Below are positions 20,500 through 27,685 of a DNA stretch of 47,114 bases, piece after piece. The stretch is from an uncultured beta proteobacterium (GTDB taxonomy: Bacteria > Pseudomonadota > Gammaproteobacteria > Burkholderiales > Burkholderiaceae_C). The DNA lies in contig CAINUX010000066.1 in NCBI GenBank assembly GCA_903853895.1, positions 1 through 47,114 on the forward strand. The letters are read 5' to 3'. Positions within the stretch are counted from its first letter, which is position 1. Each line of letters begins with the position of its first letter. The notes beneath the pieces were generated by a model. That model was given only the letters and a program-made list of their open reading frames with translations, was not told the DNA's origin and ran no database searches. The translations under genes and the position numbers were made by a program.

Positions 20500-21705
20500 A
20501 TGCAGGACCCAATCACTCGCTTGATTCACCACCCCTATGTGGCGCCATCCGGGTTTGAGGCGCCGCAGCCCGGTGTTTTCAAAGCCTCCACGGTGTTTTT
20601 CCCGTCTGTCGCGGCGATGCGCAGTCGGGAGTGGAAGGACAAGTCGGCCTACACCTACGGGTTGCATGGCACACCCACGACCTATGCCCTGGAGGAGCGA
20701 CTGTGCACACTGGAAGGCGGCCTGCAGTGCTTGCTGGCGCCCAGCGGCCTGGCGGCGGTGGCACTTGTAGCCCTGTCGCTTCTCAAGGCCGGGGAAGAAG
20801 TCCTGATTCCAGACAACGCCTACGGCCCCAACAAGACACTGGTCGAAGGCGAGCTCAAAGACTGGGGCATCACCCACCAGTACTACGATCCCATGAACCC
20901 GCAGGATCTGGAAGCCAGAATTTCGCAGCATACCCGTCTGGTCTGGGTGGAGGCGGCAGGGTCAGTGACGCTGGAATTTCCTGATTTGGTTGCTTTGGTT
21001 CGGGCCTGCAAACGCAAAAGTGTAGTGGTTGCACTGGACAACACCTGGGGTGCTGGCCTGGCGTTCAAGCCTTTTGACCTGCTACCCGATGCAGAGCCCG
21101 GGTGGGGCGTGGATATATCCGCGCATGCCTTGACCAAGTACCCCAGTGGCGGAGGCGACGTGCTCATGGGTAGCGTAATCACGCGGGACGCTGCATTGCA
21201 TTTGCGACTCAAGCTGACCCATATGCGACTGGGTCTGGGAGTTGGCGCGAATGACGCTGAGGCGGTACTGCGCGGATTGCCGAGCATGGCATTGCGCTAC
21301 GCCGCCCACGACGCAGCTGCCCGGGCGCTGGCGCGCTGGTGCCAGTCACAACCAGAATTCGCTCAGGTCTTGCATCCCGCTCTGGACAGCTCACCCGGAC
21401 ATGCCCATTGGCAAGCGTTGTGCAAGAACGATGCGGGTGGTGCAGCGGGATTGTTCAGTGTGGTGCTCGATTCACGCTTCAATCAGACCCAGGTGGATGC
21501 CTTTTGCGACGCATTGCGGCTGTTCCGTTTGGGCTACAGCTGGGGTGGCCCCATCAGTCTTGTGGTGCCTTATGCGCTGGAGTCCATGCGCACAGCCTGG
21601 CCTGCCCACATTGCCAAAGGCACCATCGTACGTTTTTCTGTCGGACTGGAAGCAGTCGAGGATCTTCAGGCGGACCTCGCACAGGCATTGCAATCTTTGC
21701 GCTGA
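20500..21705 (+). CDS. metC: Cystathionine beta-lyase-like PLP enzyme (Cys/Met metabolism)
   Basis: A fold-type I PLP enzyme of the Cys/Met metabolism family, 401 residues. Family segments are YTYGLHGTPTTYALEERLCTLEGG near the N-terminus, LAPSGLAAVALVALSLLKAGEEVLIPDNAYGP, VALDNTWGAGLAFKPFDL and the PLP-lysine region SAHALTKYPSGGGDVLMG (Lys213). Closest by pattern is cystathionine beta-lyase (MetC), which releases homocysteine from cystathionine; a related C-S lyase or gamma-synthase activity is possible. The ATG at 20500 follows GAGG with 5 bp spacing. It stands alone on the plus strand between a repeat-filled gap and a DUF2189 gene. Confidence 0.85.
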   Translation: MQDPITRLIHHPYVAPSGFEAPQPGVFKASTVFFPSVAAMRSREWKDKSAYTYGLHGTPTTYALEERLCTLEGGLQCLLAPSGLAAVALVALSLLKAGEEVLIPDNAYGPNKTLVEGELKDWGITHQYYDPMNPQDLEARISQHTRLVWVEAAGSVTLEFPDLVALVRACKRKSVVVALDNTWGAGLAFKPFDLLPDAEPGWGVDISAHALTKYPSGGGDVLMGSVITRDAALHLRLKLTHMRLGLGVGANDAEAVLRGLPSMALRYAAHDAAARALARWCQSQPEFAQVLHPALDSSPGHAHWQALCKNDAGGAAGLFSVVLDSRFNQTQVDAFCDALRLFRLGYSWGGPISLVVPYALESMRTAWPAHIAKGTIVRFSVGLEAVEDLQADLAQALQSLR

Positions 21706-21757
21706 TTCAGTGTTTTCCGCAATAGGCGGGCGCGCTTGCAGCCGTTAGGCTGTTGAC

Positions 21758-22579
21758 ATGAGTCAACCCAACATCGAACAAGCCCCTGCACCGTATATTC
21801 CCCCACCTTCGGATGCCCCCAAGAAGCGCATTCGGCCACTGCGCCCTGTCGATTTGGTGCAATGGGTACTTGCAGGGTGGAGCGATCTGAAAGCCCACCC
21901 GGGTATTGCGGCGTTTTATGGCTCGTGTTTCTGGTTCATGGCTTTGGTATTGGGCGCTGTATTCCGGTCCAAGCCCGAATACACCATGTCGATCGCGTCG
22001 GGTTGCCTGTTGTTGGGCCCATTCCTTGCTATGGGTTTGTATGACGTCAGCCGCAGGCGCGAACAGGGATTGAGACCTGAACTGGGCGTTTCGCTGACGT
22101 GCTGGGAAAACCACCTGCGTAGTATGAGTATGCTGGTCCTGGTACTGATTGTCCTTGAGCTCTTGTGGGGCAGGGCGTCACTGGTGGTTTTCGCAGTCTT
22201 CTTCAACACGGGCATGCCTTCCACCAGCAGCGTTGTGCAGGCCGTCTTTAATCCGGATAACTGGGAGTTCATTGCCGCGTACACCGTTGTGGGTGGCGGG
22301 TTCGCCGTCCTGGTGTTCGCCATCGCTGTGGTGTCTATTCCGATGATTCTGGATCGCGATACCGACGCGATATCGGCCGCCATTACCAGCATCGAAGTGT
22401 TTTTCCACAACACCGGCGTGATGTTGCTGTGGGGTGCGTTGATCACGATTCTGGTCACCGTTTCGCTACTGCTTCCCTGGGGCTTGGGCCTGTTGGTCAG
22501 TGGCCCCTTGCTGGGACATGCCAGCTGGCATGCCTACCGCGGCGCGGTCGATTGGTTGCCTGATTCGACGAGTGCCTGA
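21758..22579 (+). CDS. DUF2189 domain integral membrane protein
   Basis: A 273-residue membrane protein with a Pro-rich cytoplasmic leader (QAPAPYIPPPSDAPKKRIRPLRPVDLVQWVLAGWSDLKAHPGI). Its hydrophobic segments include AAFYGSCFWFMALVLGAVF, IASGCLLLGPFLAMGLYDVSRR, MSMLVLVLIVLELLWG, TVVGGGFAVLVFAIAVVSIPMIL and LLWGALITILVTVSLLLPWGLGLLVSGPLLGHASWHAYR. The LGPFLAMGLYDVSRRREQG and GHASWHAYR segments match DUF2189, a family often seen near cytochrome c oxidase genes in alphaproteobacteria but of unknown function. No oxidase genes are adjacent here, so context gives no clue. Confidence 0.8.
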   Translation: MSQPNIEQAPAPYIPPPSDAPKKRIRPLRPVDLVQWVLAGWSDLKAHPGIAAFYGSCFWFMALVLGAVFRSKPEYTMSIASGCLLLGPFLAMGLYDVSRRREQGLRPELGVSLTCWENHLRSMSMLVLVLIVLELLWGRASLVVFAVFFNTGMPSTSSVVQAVFNPDNWEFIAAYTVVGGGFAVLVFAIAVVSIPMILDRDTDAISAAITSIEVFFHNTGVMLLWGALITILVTVSLLLPWGLGLLVSGPLLGHASWHAYRGAVDWLPDSTSA

Positions 22580-22620
22580 CCCCGAAATGGTAAAGTGTCG
22601 GCAACTAAAGAAAGTACACC

Positions 22621-22803
22621 TTGGCAACACCCAATTACGGATACGAAAAACGTCAGAAAGAACTGGCGAAAAAGCGCAAAAAAGAAGACAAGCTCAAGGA
22701 AAAAAACGAGCGCAAGACCCATGGCCCCGGTGAAGATGGGGTGCTCAATGACGAAGAATCACCTGCGGACCCCTCACAGGCGCCCAACCCGGACGCGAGC
22801 TAA
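22621..22803 (+). CDS. Small Lys-rich conserved hypothetical protein
   Basis: A 60-residue, very polar protein, MATPNYGYEKRQKELAKKRKKEDKLKEKN then an acidic, Pro-rich tail. The Lys/Glu-rich first half should form a charged helix. I recognise the ATPNYGYEKRQKELAKK opening as recurrent in small betaproteobacterial hypotheticals (recollection). The start is a TTG at 22621 preceded by AAAGAAAG about 8 bp upstream. It converges with mnmH, with 4 bp between stops. Function is unknown; a basic helix of this kind could bind nucleic acid or ribosomes, which is a guess. Confidence 0.7.
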   Translation: MATPNYGYEKRQKELAKKRKKEDKLKEKNERKTHGPGEDGVLNDEESPADPSQAPNPDAS

Positions 22804-22807
22804 CAAT

Positions 22808-23884
22808 TCATTGTTTCAGTTCCTGCAAGGGGTATTCCAATAATTTCTCTGCCAAATACCGCATAGCCGCAATGGATCGATCACCTGGCGTGATCGACCG
22901 GGCTTGTGGATAGTGGCGAAAGTTGCGCTGCATGGACTGCAAGTAGACAGGGTCGTAGTGCTGGGTCAATAATTCGTGCACGACTGACTTGACCTCGCCA
23001 GTCGCCACCTGTTCCTTCCATGCCTGCACCACGGCTTTGCCGCGAAATTCCGCCAGTACATCCAGCCGCTGGCAAAAGTGCGCGCTGTCCTTTACAAAGA
23101 AGTCATAGTCCTCCATCAGCAGCGCCACTCGCTCGTCCATTGGCAAAAAGAGATCGAGGCAGGGACTCTCCCGCATGCGCTCTACCAGGGTGGTGGGCAC
23201 CGCCACGTTGCCCACCTTTTTGCTTTCGCTCTCCACAAACACGGGACGAGCGGGATCAAAACCGCGTAACGCGTCCCACACCAGGCTGTCAAAGTGTTTT
23301 TGTGACGGCTGCGCCAAACCAGGAATGGCGCCTAGTACCGAGCTGCGGTGATTGGCCAGTGCCTCCAGGTCCAGGACCTGGGCACCTGCGATCTCCAACG
23401 CCTGCAGCAGCCGGGTTTTGCCAGACCCCGTGGTTCCACACACCACCTGAAAATTGAGCCGCGCCACCCGCCGAGGTATGTCGAGCAACATCGCGGCCCG
23501 AAATGCCTTGTAGCCTCCTTCCAACAATGTGACCCGAAAACCGATCTGGTCCAGGATCAGTGAAAGGGACCCGCTGCGCTTTCCGCCACGCCAGCAATAC
23601 GCCAATGGCCGCCACTCGCGGGGTTTGTCAATGACCTCGCGGTCAATGTGGGCCGCGATATTGCGGGCCGCCAAAGCCGCGCCGCGCTTCTTGGCCTCGA
23701 ACTGGTTCACCTGCACATACAGTGTGCCGATCAGCTTGCGTTCCTCGTCATTGAGCGTGGGCCAATTCACGGCACCGGGCAAATGGTCCAGCGCAAACTC
23801 AGCTTCGCTACGGGCGTCGATAACGGTGTCAAAGGTATCGAGTTGCGCCAGCACGTCGGCGGCGTTCATAAGGGTCAGGCTCAT
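22808..23884 (-). CDS. mnmH: tRNA 2-selenouridine synthase MnmH (SelU/YbbB)
   Basis: MnmH replaces sulfur of 2-thiouridine at tRNA wobble position 34 with selenium through a geranylated intermediate. The 358-residue protein has an N-terminal rhodanese domain with catalytic Cys97 in LAYCWRGGKRSGSL, the same residue number as E. coli YbbB. A P-loop domain follows with CGTTGSGKT (149-157). The frame extends upstream, but the ATG at 23884 (MSLTLMNAADVLAQLDTFDTVIDARS) overlaps the stop of the esterase gene by 4 bp and fits the family. Selenouridine formation also needs SelD, which is not in this window; without it the enzyme would leave geranyl-thiouridine. Confidence 0.92.
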   Translation of the reverse strand: MSLTLMNAADVLAQLDTFDTVIDARSEAEFALDHLPGAVNWPTLNDEERKLIGTLYVQVNQFEAKKRGAALAARNIAAHIDREVIDKPREWRPLAYCWRGGKRSGSLSLILDQIGFRVTLLEGGYKAFRAAMLLDIPRRVARLNFQVVCGTTGSGKTRLLQALEIAGAQVLDLEALANHRSSVLGAIPGLAQPSQKHFDSLVWDALRGFDPARPVFVESESKKVGNVAVPTTLVERMRESPCLDLFLPMDERVALLMEDYDFFVKDSAHFCQRLDVLAEFRGKAVVQAWKEQVATGEVKSVVHELLTQHYDPVYLQSMQRNFRHYPQARSITPGDRSIAAMRYLAEKLLEYPLQELKQ

Positions 23885-24537
23885 GCAATCAGTTTCTTCA
23901 CGGAAGGCCACACATTGTTGAGAATCAGGGGATGCGCCGCTTCATTCGGATGGATGCGGTCATTCTGGAACAGGCGCGCTGCATCCGGGCCATCGGCTAC
24001 ATCTTTCAACAAAAACGGCACCAGGGCCGCCTTGTTGGCTTTGGCCACGGTGGCATAGATGGCTGCAAAGCGTGCACCATAGTCCTGCCCATAATTGGGT
24101 GGCATCTGCATGCCGACCAGCAACACTTTCGCTCCCGCGCGGTGTGCCGCCTGGGTCATGACCTGCAGGTTATCCTGCGTCATGGAAAGGGGAAGACCGC
24201 GCAGCGCATCGTTGCCCCCCAACTCCAGGATGACCAAGGTTGGTCGGTGTTGCTTTAACAGGTTCGCCAAGCGCGAGCGCCCACCGGAAGTTGTGTCACC
24301 GCTGATGCTGGCGTTCACGACCTTCGCGGCGAATTTTTCCTGTGCCAAGCGCTGTTCCATCAGGGCCACCCAGCCGCTGCCCCGTTTAAGGCCATACTCG
24401 GCACTCAATGAGTCGCCCACCACCAAAATGGTGGTCATGCGATCTGGGGGCTGCGCCGCCCACGCGGGTAAAGTCCCCGCAAACGTTGCCAATATGCCAA
24501 GCGCGATACAGTGTCGTCGAATCAAAGAGAGCCCCAT
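23881..24537 (-). CDS. Periplasmic SGNH esterase/lysophospholipase (TesA/arylesterase family)
   Basis: A GDSL/SGNH hydrolase of 218 residues related to E. coli TesA (thioesterase I/protease I/lysophospholipase L1). A signal peptide (MGLSLIRRHCIALGILATFAGTLPAWA) is followed by block I VVGDSLSAEYGL (nucleophile Ser43), block II SISGDTTSGG, block III LGGNDALRG and block V DRIHPNEAAH with the catalytic Asp-His. All blocks are present, so it should be active. The long upstream frame is discarded because the ATG at 24537 gives the signal peptide. Its start codon overlaps that of the divergent ABC ATPase gene by 2 bp, an arrangement similar to tesA/ybbA of E. coli. Its stop overlaps mnmH (ATGA). Confidence 0.9.
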   Translation of the reverse strand: MGLSLIRRHCIALGILATFAGTLPAWAAQPPDRMTTILVVGDSLSAEYGLKRGSGWVALMEQRLAQEKFAAKVVNASISGDTTSGGRSRLANLLKQHRPTLVILELGGNDALRGLPLSMTQDNLQVMTQAAHRAGAKVLLVGMQMPPNYGQDYGARFAAIYATVAKANKAALVPFLLKDVADGPDAARLFQNDRIHPNEAAHPLILNNVWPSVKKLIA

Positions 24538-25204
24538 GAGTGAAGTAATTATTTCTGTTGAGCACGTTTGCAAATCCGTGACGGATTCCACCGGCACGCT
24601 AGAGATTCTGCGCGATATCGATTTTGCGCTCAATGCGCGTGAAACGGCGGCCATCGTCGGCGCATCCGGTTCTGGCAAAAGCACGTTGTTGTCCATCATC
24701 GCCGGTCTCGACACACCAACCAGTGGCACCGTGCGTTTGGGTGGCGCAGACCTGTTTGCAATGGACGAGGACCAACGCGCTGGGCTGCGCGCCAACAAGG
24801 TGGGTTTTGTGTTCCAGAGTTTTCAGCTGCTGGGTAATCTGACCGCGCTGGAAAATGTGATGTTGCCTTTGGAATTGGCTGCTCGCAAAGACGCCCGCAA
24901 GGCAGCCACAGAGATGCTTGCCCGCGTAGGCCTGTCGCAGCGTCTTGCGTCCTACCCCAGGGTGCTCAGCGGCGGCGAACAGCAACGCGTGGCCTTGGCC
25001 CGCGCTTTTGTTGTGCACCCTGCGGTCTTGCTGGCCGACGAGCCCACGGGTAGTCTGGACTTTGCGACTGGTGAAAAGATCATGGAATTGATGTTTGACC
25101 TGAACCGGGAGCAGGGCACTACATTGGTCCTGGTGACCCACGACAGGGGAATCGCGCAGCGTTGCGACCGTCGGATCACCATCGAGGCCGGGCAACTGGT
25201 CTAA
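24536..25204 (+). CDS. ABC transporter ATP-binding protein (YbbA/LolD-like)
   Basis: An ABC ATPase of 222 residues in the MacB/LolD/YbbA group. Walker A is GASGSGKST, the Q-loop VFQSFQLLGNLTALENVMLP, the signature LSGGEQQR, Walker B AVLLADEPTGSLD and the H-loop LVTHD, all intact. The frame is open 440 bp further upstream, but the ATG at 24536 with AGAGAG just before it starts the conserved domain. Divergence from a TesA-like gene matches E. coli ybbA, whose FtsX-like permease YbbP is encoded right downstream. Here the next gene is rlmB 16 bp later, so no permease is adjacent and the transport partner is unknown. Confidence 0.9.
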   Translation: MSEVIISVEHVCKSVTDSTGTLEILRDIDFALNARETAAIVGASGSGKSTLLSIIAGLDTPTSGTVRLGGADLFAMDEDQRAGLRANKVGFVFQSFQLLGNLTALENVMLPLELAARKDARKAATEMLARVGLSQRLASYPRVLSGGEQQRVALARAFVVHPAVLLADEPTGSLDFATGEKIMELMFDLNREQGTTLVLVTHDRGIAQRCDRRITIEAGQLV

Positions 25205-25220
25205 CCGCGATAATCGGGTG

Positions 25221-25991
25221 ATGTCTTCATCCAAAGTTCTGTTCGGCTTCCATGCCCTGGGTGTACGTCTCAAGACGACACCCCAATCCATTATTGAAAT
25301 CTATTTTGAGCCCACCCGGCGTGACGCCCGCATGCGCCAATTCCTGGACCGGGCCAATGAGGCTGGGGTCAAGCTGATTGAGTCCGATGGCGCCCGCCTG
25401 TCCAAAATGTGTGGCGGGCACGGGCACCAAGGCATTGCGGCCCGCGTGCAGCCCATCGCGCAAGTGCATTCGCTGGACGAACTGCTGGAGGATCTGGAAG
25501 CCGCCAATGCCGAGCTGCCGCCCGAGCAACGCACGCCGCCGCTGATCCTGGTGTTGGACGGTGTGACCGACCCGCACAACCTGGGCGCCTGCCTTCGCGT
25601 GGCAGATGGTGCTGGCGTACACGCTGTCATCGCCCCTAAAGACCACGCGGCCGGCATCAACGCCACTGTGGCCAAGGTGGCCAGTGGTGCGGCGGAGACG
25701 GTACCCTATTTCATGGTCACCAACCTGGCGCGCACCCTGAATGAACTCAAGGAACGCAGTATCTGGATCATTGGTACCAGTGACACCGCGACCTCCACCC
25801 TGTACCAGACCGATCTCAAAGGCCCGGTGGCCCTGGTGCTGGGTGCCGAAGGCGCGGGCATGCGCCAGCTGACGGCCAAAACCTGCGACGCGCTGGTCAG
25901 CATTCCGATGCGCGGCGCGGTCGAGAGTCTGAACGTGTCAGTGGCCAGCGGTGTGTGTTTGTACGAGGCGTTGCGCCAGCGTACTGTTTGA
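25221..25991 (+). CDS. rlmB: 23S rRNA (guanosine2251-2'-O)-methyltransferase RlmB
   Basis: A SPOUT-class methyltransferase that modifies G2251 in the ribosomal P loop. The N-terminal substrate-binding domain (KVLFGFHALGVRLKTTPQSIIEIYFEPTRRD) precedes the knotted catalytic domain. That domain has motif 1 VLDGVTDPHNLGACLRVADGAGVHAVI, motif 2 LVLGAEGAGM and motif 3 IPMRGAVESLNVSVA. Length 256 from the ATG at 25221; a GTG immediately before it at 25218 is also possible. It follows the ABC ATPase gene by 16 bp on the same strand. Confidence 0.94.
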   Translation: MSSSKVLFGFHALGVRLKTTPQSIIEIYFEPTRRDARMRQFLDRANEAGVKLIESDGARLSKMCGGHGHQGIAARVQPIAQVHSLDELLEDLEAANAELPPEQRTPPLILVLDGVTDPHNLGACLRVADGAGVHAVIAPKDHAAGINATVAKVASGAAETVPYFMVTNLARTLNELKERSIWIIGTSDTATSTLYQTDLKGPVALVLGAEGAGMRQLTAKTCDALVSIPMRGAVESLNVSVASGVCLYEALRQRTV

Positions 25992-26000
25992 GGACAAATC

Positions 26001-26360
26001 ATGATTGCTATTAAATCAGTAGCTACACGTGCAATATTGACGGGGGCTAGCACGATATTTATTCTGATGGGTTGCACCCAGGAGCAGCAAAACAAGATCA
26101 GCCGCGATATCCAGAATTGGACCGGCACCAACGGCGTTTTGGAAATCTATGCTGGTGACAAACTGGTGCGCCGCTTTATCAAGATCGACAAGCTCTCCAC
26201 TGCCATGGGAACCGACGACAACAAGCCTCGGCCCTACCGTTTTGGCTATGGGGTGCTGGATGAAAACCTGAACATGGCGGTCGATCCAGGCGAGAAAAAA
26301 GTCTATTTCGAAATCAGTGACTACGCGAGCAACTACGTCTTCTTTGAAAACCCGCGTTGA
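26001..26360 (+). CDS. Small hypothetical lipoprotein with signal peptide derived from a dispersed repeat
   Basis: The 119-residue product has a lipoprotein signal (MIAIKSVATRAILTGASTIFILMGC, Cys25). A mature domain of about 94 residues follows, rich in charged and aromatic residues (NGVLEIYAGDKLVRRFIKIDKLSTAMGTDDNKPRPYRFGYGVLDEN). I do not recognise a family; the mature part looks like a compact beta domain. The ATG at 26001 has GAGGA 6 bp upstream. Bases 26007-26050, coding for most of the signal peptide, are a copy of a dispersed repeat found at four other places in the window. The start of this gene was therefore probably remodelled by a repeat. The gene follows rlmB by 9 bp and converges with the chromate transporter genes. 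Confidence 0.75.
   Translation: MIAIKSVATRAILTGASTIFILMGCTQEQQNKISRDIQNWTGTNGVLEIYAGDKLVRRFIKIDKLSTAMGTDDNKPRPYRFGYGVLDENLNMAVDPGEKKVYFEISDYASNYVFFENPR
26007..26050 (-). repeat. Dispersed two-block repeat, copy C (inside lipoprotein signal peptide)
   Basis: GCTATTAAATCAGTAGC (26007-26023) and GGGCTAG (26044-26050) lie at the same 37-bp offset as the corresponding blocks of copy D read in reverse (GCTATTGAAACAATAGC to GGGCTAG). The block is in frame with the lipoprotein gene and codes for residues 3-17 of its signal peptide. Confidence 0.65.
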
Positions 26361-26381
26361 TGGTGTAGGGGATGCGCCTGG

Positions 26382-26978
26382 TCATAAGTAGCCTAGCGCA
26401 CCCAGCACGGCGCCGGTGCCCAGCATCCACAGCATATGCAGCTTGGTGCGCCATACCAGCAAGGCCGTCACCAACGTCAGCAGCCACCCCTCCCAGTGCT
26501 CGACCGGGCTGCCCTGGCTGGCGGCCAGTATCCAGCCTGTGGCGATAAGCAAGGCTATGACAATGGGTGCCATGCCCTGCTTGAAGGCACGCACCGCTCG
26601 CAATTCCCGGTTTTGATGGCCCCATCGAGCGGCTGCAAACGTCAGCGTGGTGCTGGGCAGCAGGATTCCGACCATCGCAATACCCACCCCAGCCAGCGCC
26701 AACCCCCACGCGTGAAGTCCTGCGGCCATGCCGCCACCCGCGTTCATGCCGACGTTCCATCCCAAGAGGGCGATGAACAGCACATTGGGACCAGGTGCCG
26801 CCTGCGCCAAGGCGATGGAGGACGTGAACTGGCTATCGGTCAACCACGCCTTGTCGTTGACCAGATAGTTGTGCATCTCCGGTGCGGTGGTAATGGCGCC
26901 ACCAATCGCCAGCAGCGACAGCGACATGAAGTGCACCAGCAAAGCCAGCCAGTCCGCGCTGGAAAGGACGGTCGTCAT
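26382..26978 (-). CDS. Chromate transporter, ChrA-type half (second gene)
   Basis: A membrane protein of 198 residues, one half-length (CHR) domain. LLAIGGAITTAPEMHNYLVNDKAWLTDSQFTSSIALAQAAPGPNVLFIALLGWNVG carries the CHR landmarks (aromatic/Gly-rich entry, W-L-T, A-A-P-G-P-N). Further hydrophobic segments follow to the C-terminus (TKLHMLWMLGTGAVLGALGYL). It is the second of two adjacent half-size genes; such short-chain pairs act together in chromate efflux in Bacillus and others. The long open frame upstream is discarded, since the ATG at 26978 overlaps the preceding gene's stop by 4 bp. Confidence 0.85.
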   Translation of the reverse strand: MTTVLSSADWLALLVHFMSLSLLAIGGAITTAPEMHNYLVNDKAWLTDSQFTSSIALAQAAPGPNVLFIALLGWNVGMNAGGGMAAGLHAWGLALAGVGIAMVGILLPSTTLTFAAARWGHQNRELRAVRAFKQGMAPIVIALLIATGWILAASQGSPVEHWEGWLLTLVTALLVWRTKLHMLWMLGTGAVLGALGYL

Positions 26979-27595
26979 GGTGCGTCTTTGGTTAGTCGCT
27001 GGGTCTCCAGACATCGATAGGCCCAAAGGCACGCCACGCCGCCTACGCCGAGCAAAACCAACACCAATGGCCAGCGCAACACCCCGATAGCCACGAAACT
27101 CAATACAGCAAGCCCCCAACAAACGGTTAGCCCCATGACGTTATGTTGCAGCGCCCCGATGAGTTTGATCCCAGTGGCAGCTATCAGACCTGCGGCCACA
27201 GCACCCATGCCGCGCAACGCGCCCTGGGCAGCCGGCGTATCTGCAACACCGCCAAACAATGCCGCCAACACCAGCACAATGACCAAGGGAAAGGTCAGCA
27301 TGCCCGCCAGCGCTGCCAAAGCCCCTCTGAAGCCAAAATAGCGGTCACCGATCATCAGGGATAGATTGACCACATTGGGGCCGGGCAAAATCTGCGCGAC
27401 GGCCCAGTCTTCCAGAAACTCCTCCTGCGTCAGCCATTGTTTTTCTTCTACGAGTTCTCGCTGCACGATGGCCAGCACGCCACCAAATCCCTGTAGCGCC
27501 AGCTTGGAGAAAGAAACGAACAAATCGGTCTTCGACTGCGGTTGTTTGCCAGCATGGGGCTTGGTGGTCGGTGTGTCTTGGTTTGCCAGTGTCAT
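26975..27595 (-). CDS. Chromate transporter, ChrA-type half (first gene)
   Basis: A membrane protein of 206 residues with the CHR domain signature KLALQGFGGVLAIVQRELVEEKQWLTQEEFLEDWAVAQILPGPNVVNLSLMIGDRYFGFRGALAALAGML. The PGPN segment and the FGG start are diagnostic. Several further membrane spans follow (FPLVIVLVLAALFGG, LTVCWGLAVLSFVAIGVLRWPLVLVLLGVGGVACLW). It is translated first, then the second half gene. No regulator of the ChrB or PadR type is adjacent, so substrate and induction cannot be inferred; many CHR proteins of environmental bacteria have no demonstrated chromate role. It diverges from cpdB. Confidence 0.86.
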   Translation of the reverse strand: MTLANQDTPTTKPHAGKQPQSKTDLFVSFSKLALQGFGGVLAIVQRELVEEKQWLTQEEFLEDWAVAQILPGPNVVNLSLMIGDRYFGFRGALAALAGMLTFPLVIVLVLAALFGGVADTPAAQGALRGMGAVAAGLIAATGIKLIGALQHNVMGLTVCWGLAVLSFVAIGVLRWPLVLVLLGVGGVACLWAYRCLETQRLTKDAP

Positions 27596-27685
27596 AGGCC
27601 CACTTTAGCGGAAACGGCTAACCATGCACGCAGATTGGTTACAGTCGCGGATTGCCAAAAAGCACACCGTTAGCTGGAGATATTT

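Noticed and set aside
20751..20785. A further TAGCCCT-like match inside the MetC-like gene, considered as another repeat copy
   Set aside because: Only block 1 is partly matched; block 2 is missing at the fixed spacing and the residues are normal for the family.
24095..24535. An N-terminal extension of the ABC ATPase frame of 147 codons
   Set aside because: It is antisense to the TesA-like gene with intact catalytic blocks, and the ABC domain starts naturally at 24536.
25560..25720. Possible aberrant composition indicating horizontal transfer around rlmB
   Set aside because: The stretch codes for conserved SPOUT motifs and its G/C-rich third positions are typical of the right part of the window.
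26001..26075. Possibility that the lipoprotein start is an artefact and translation begins at the TTG in the repeat
   Set aside because: The ATG has a good ribosome-binding site (GAGGA) and yields a complete lipoprotein signal; the TTG has neither.
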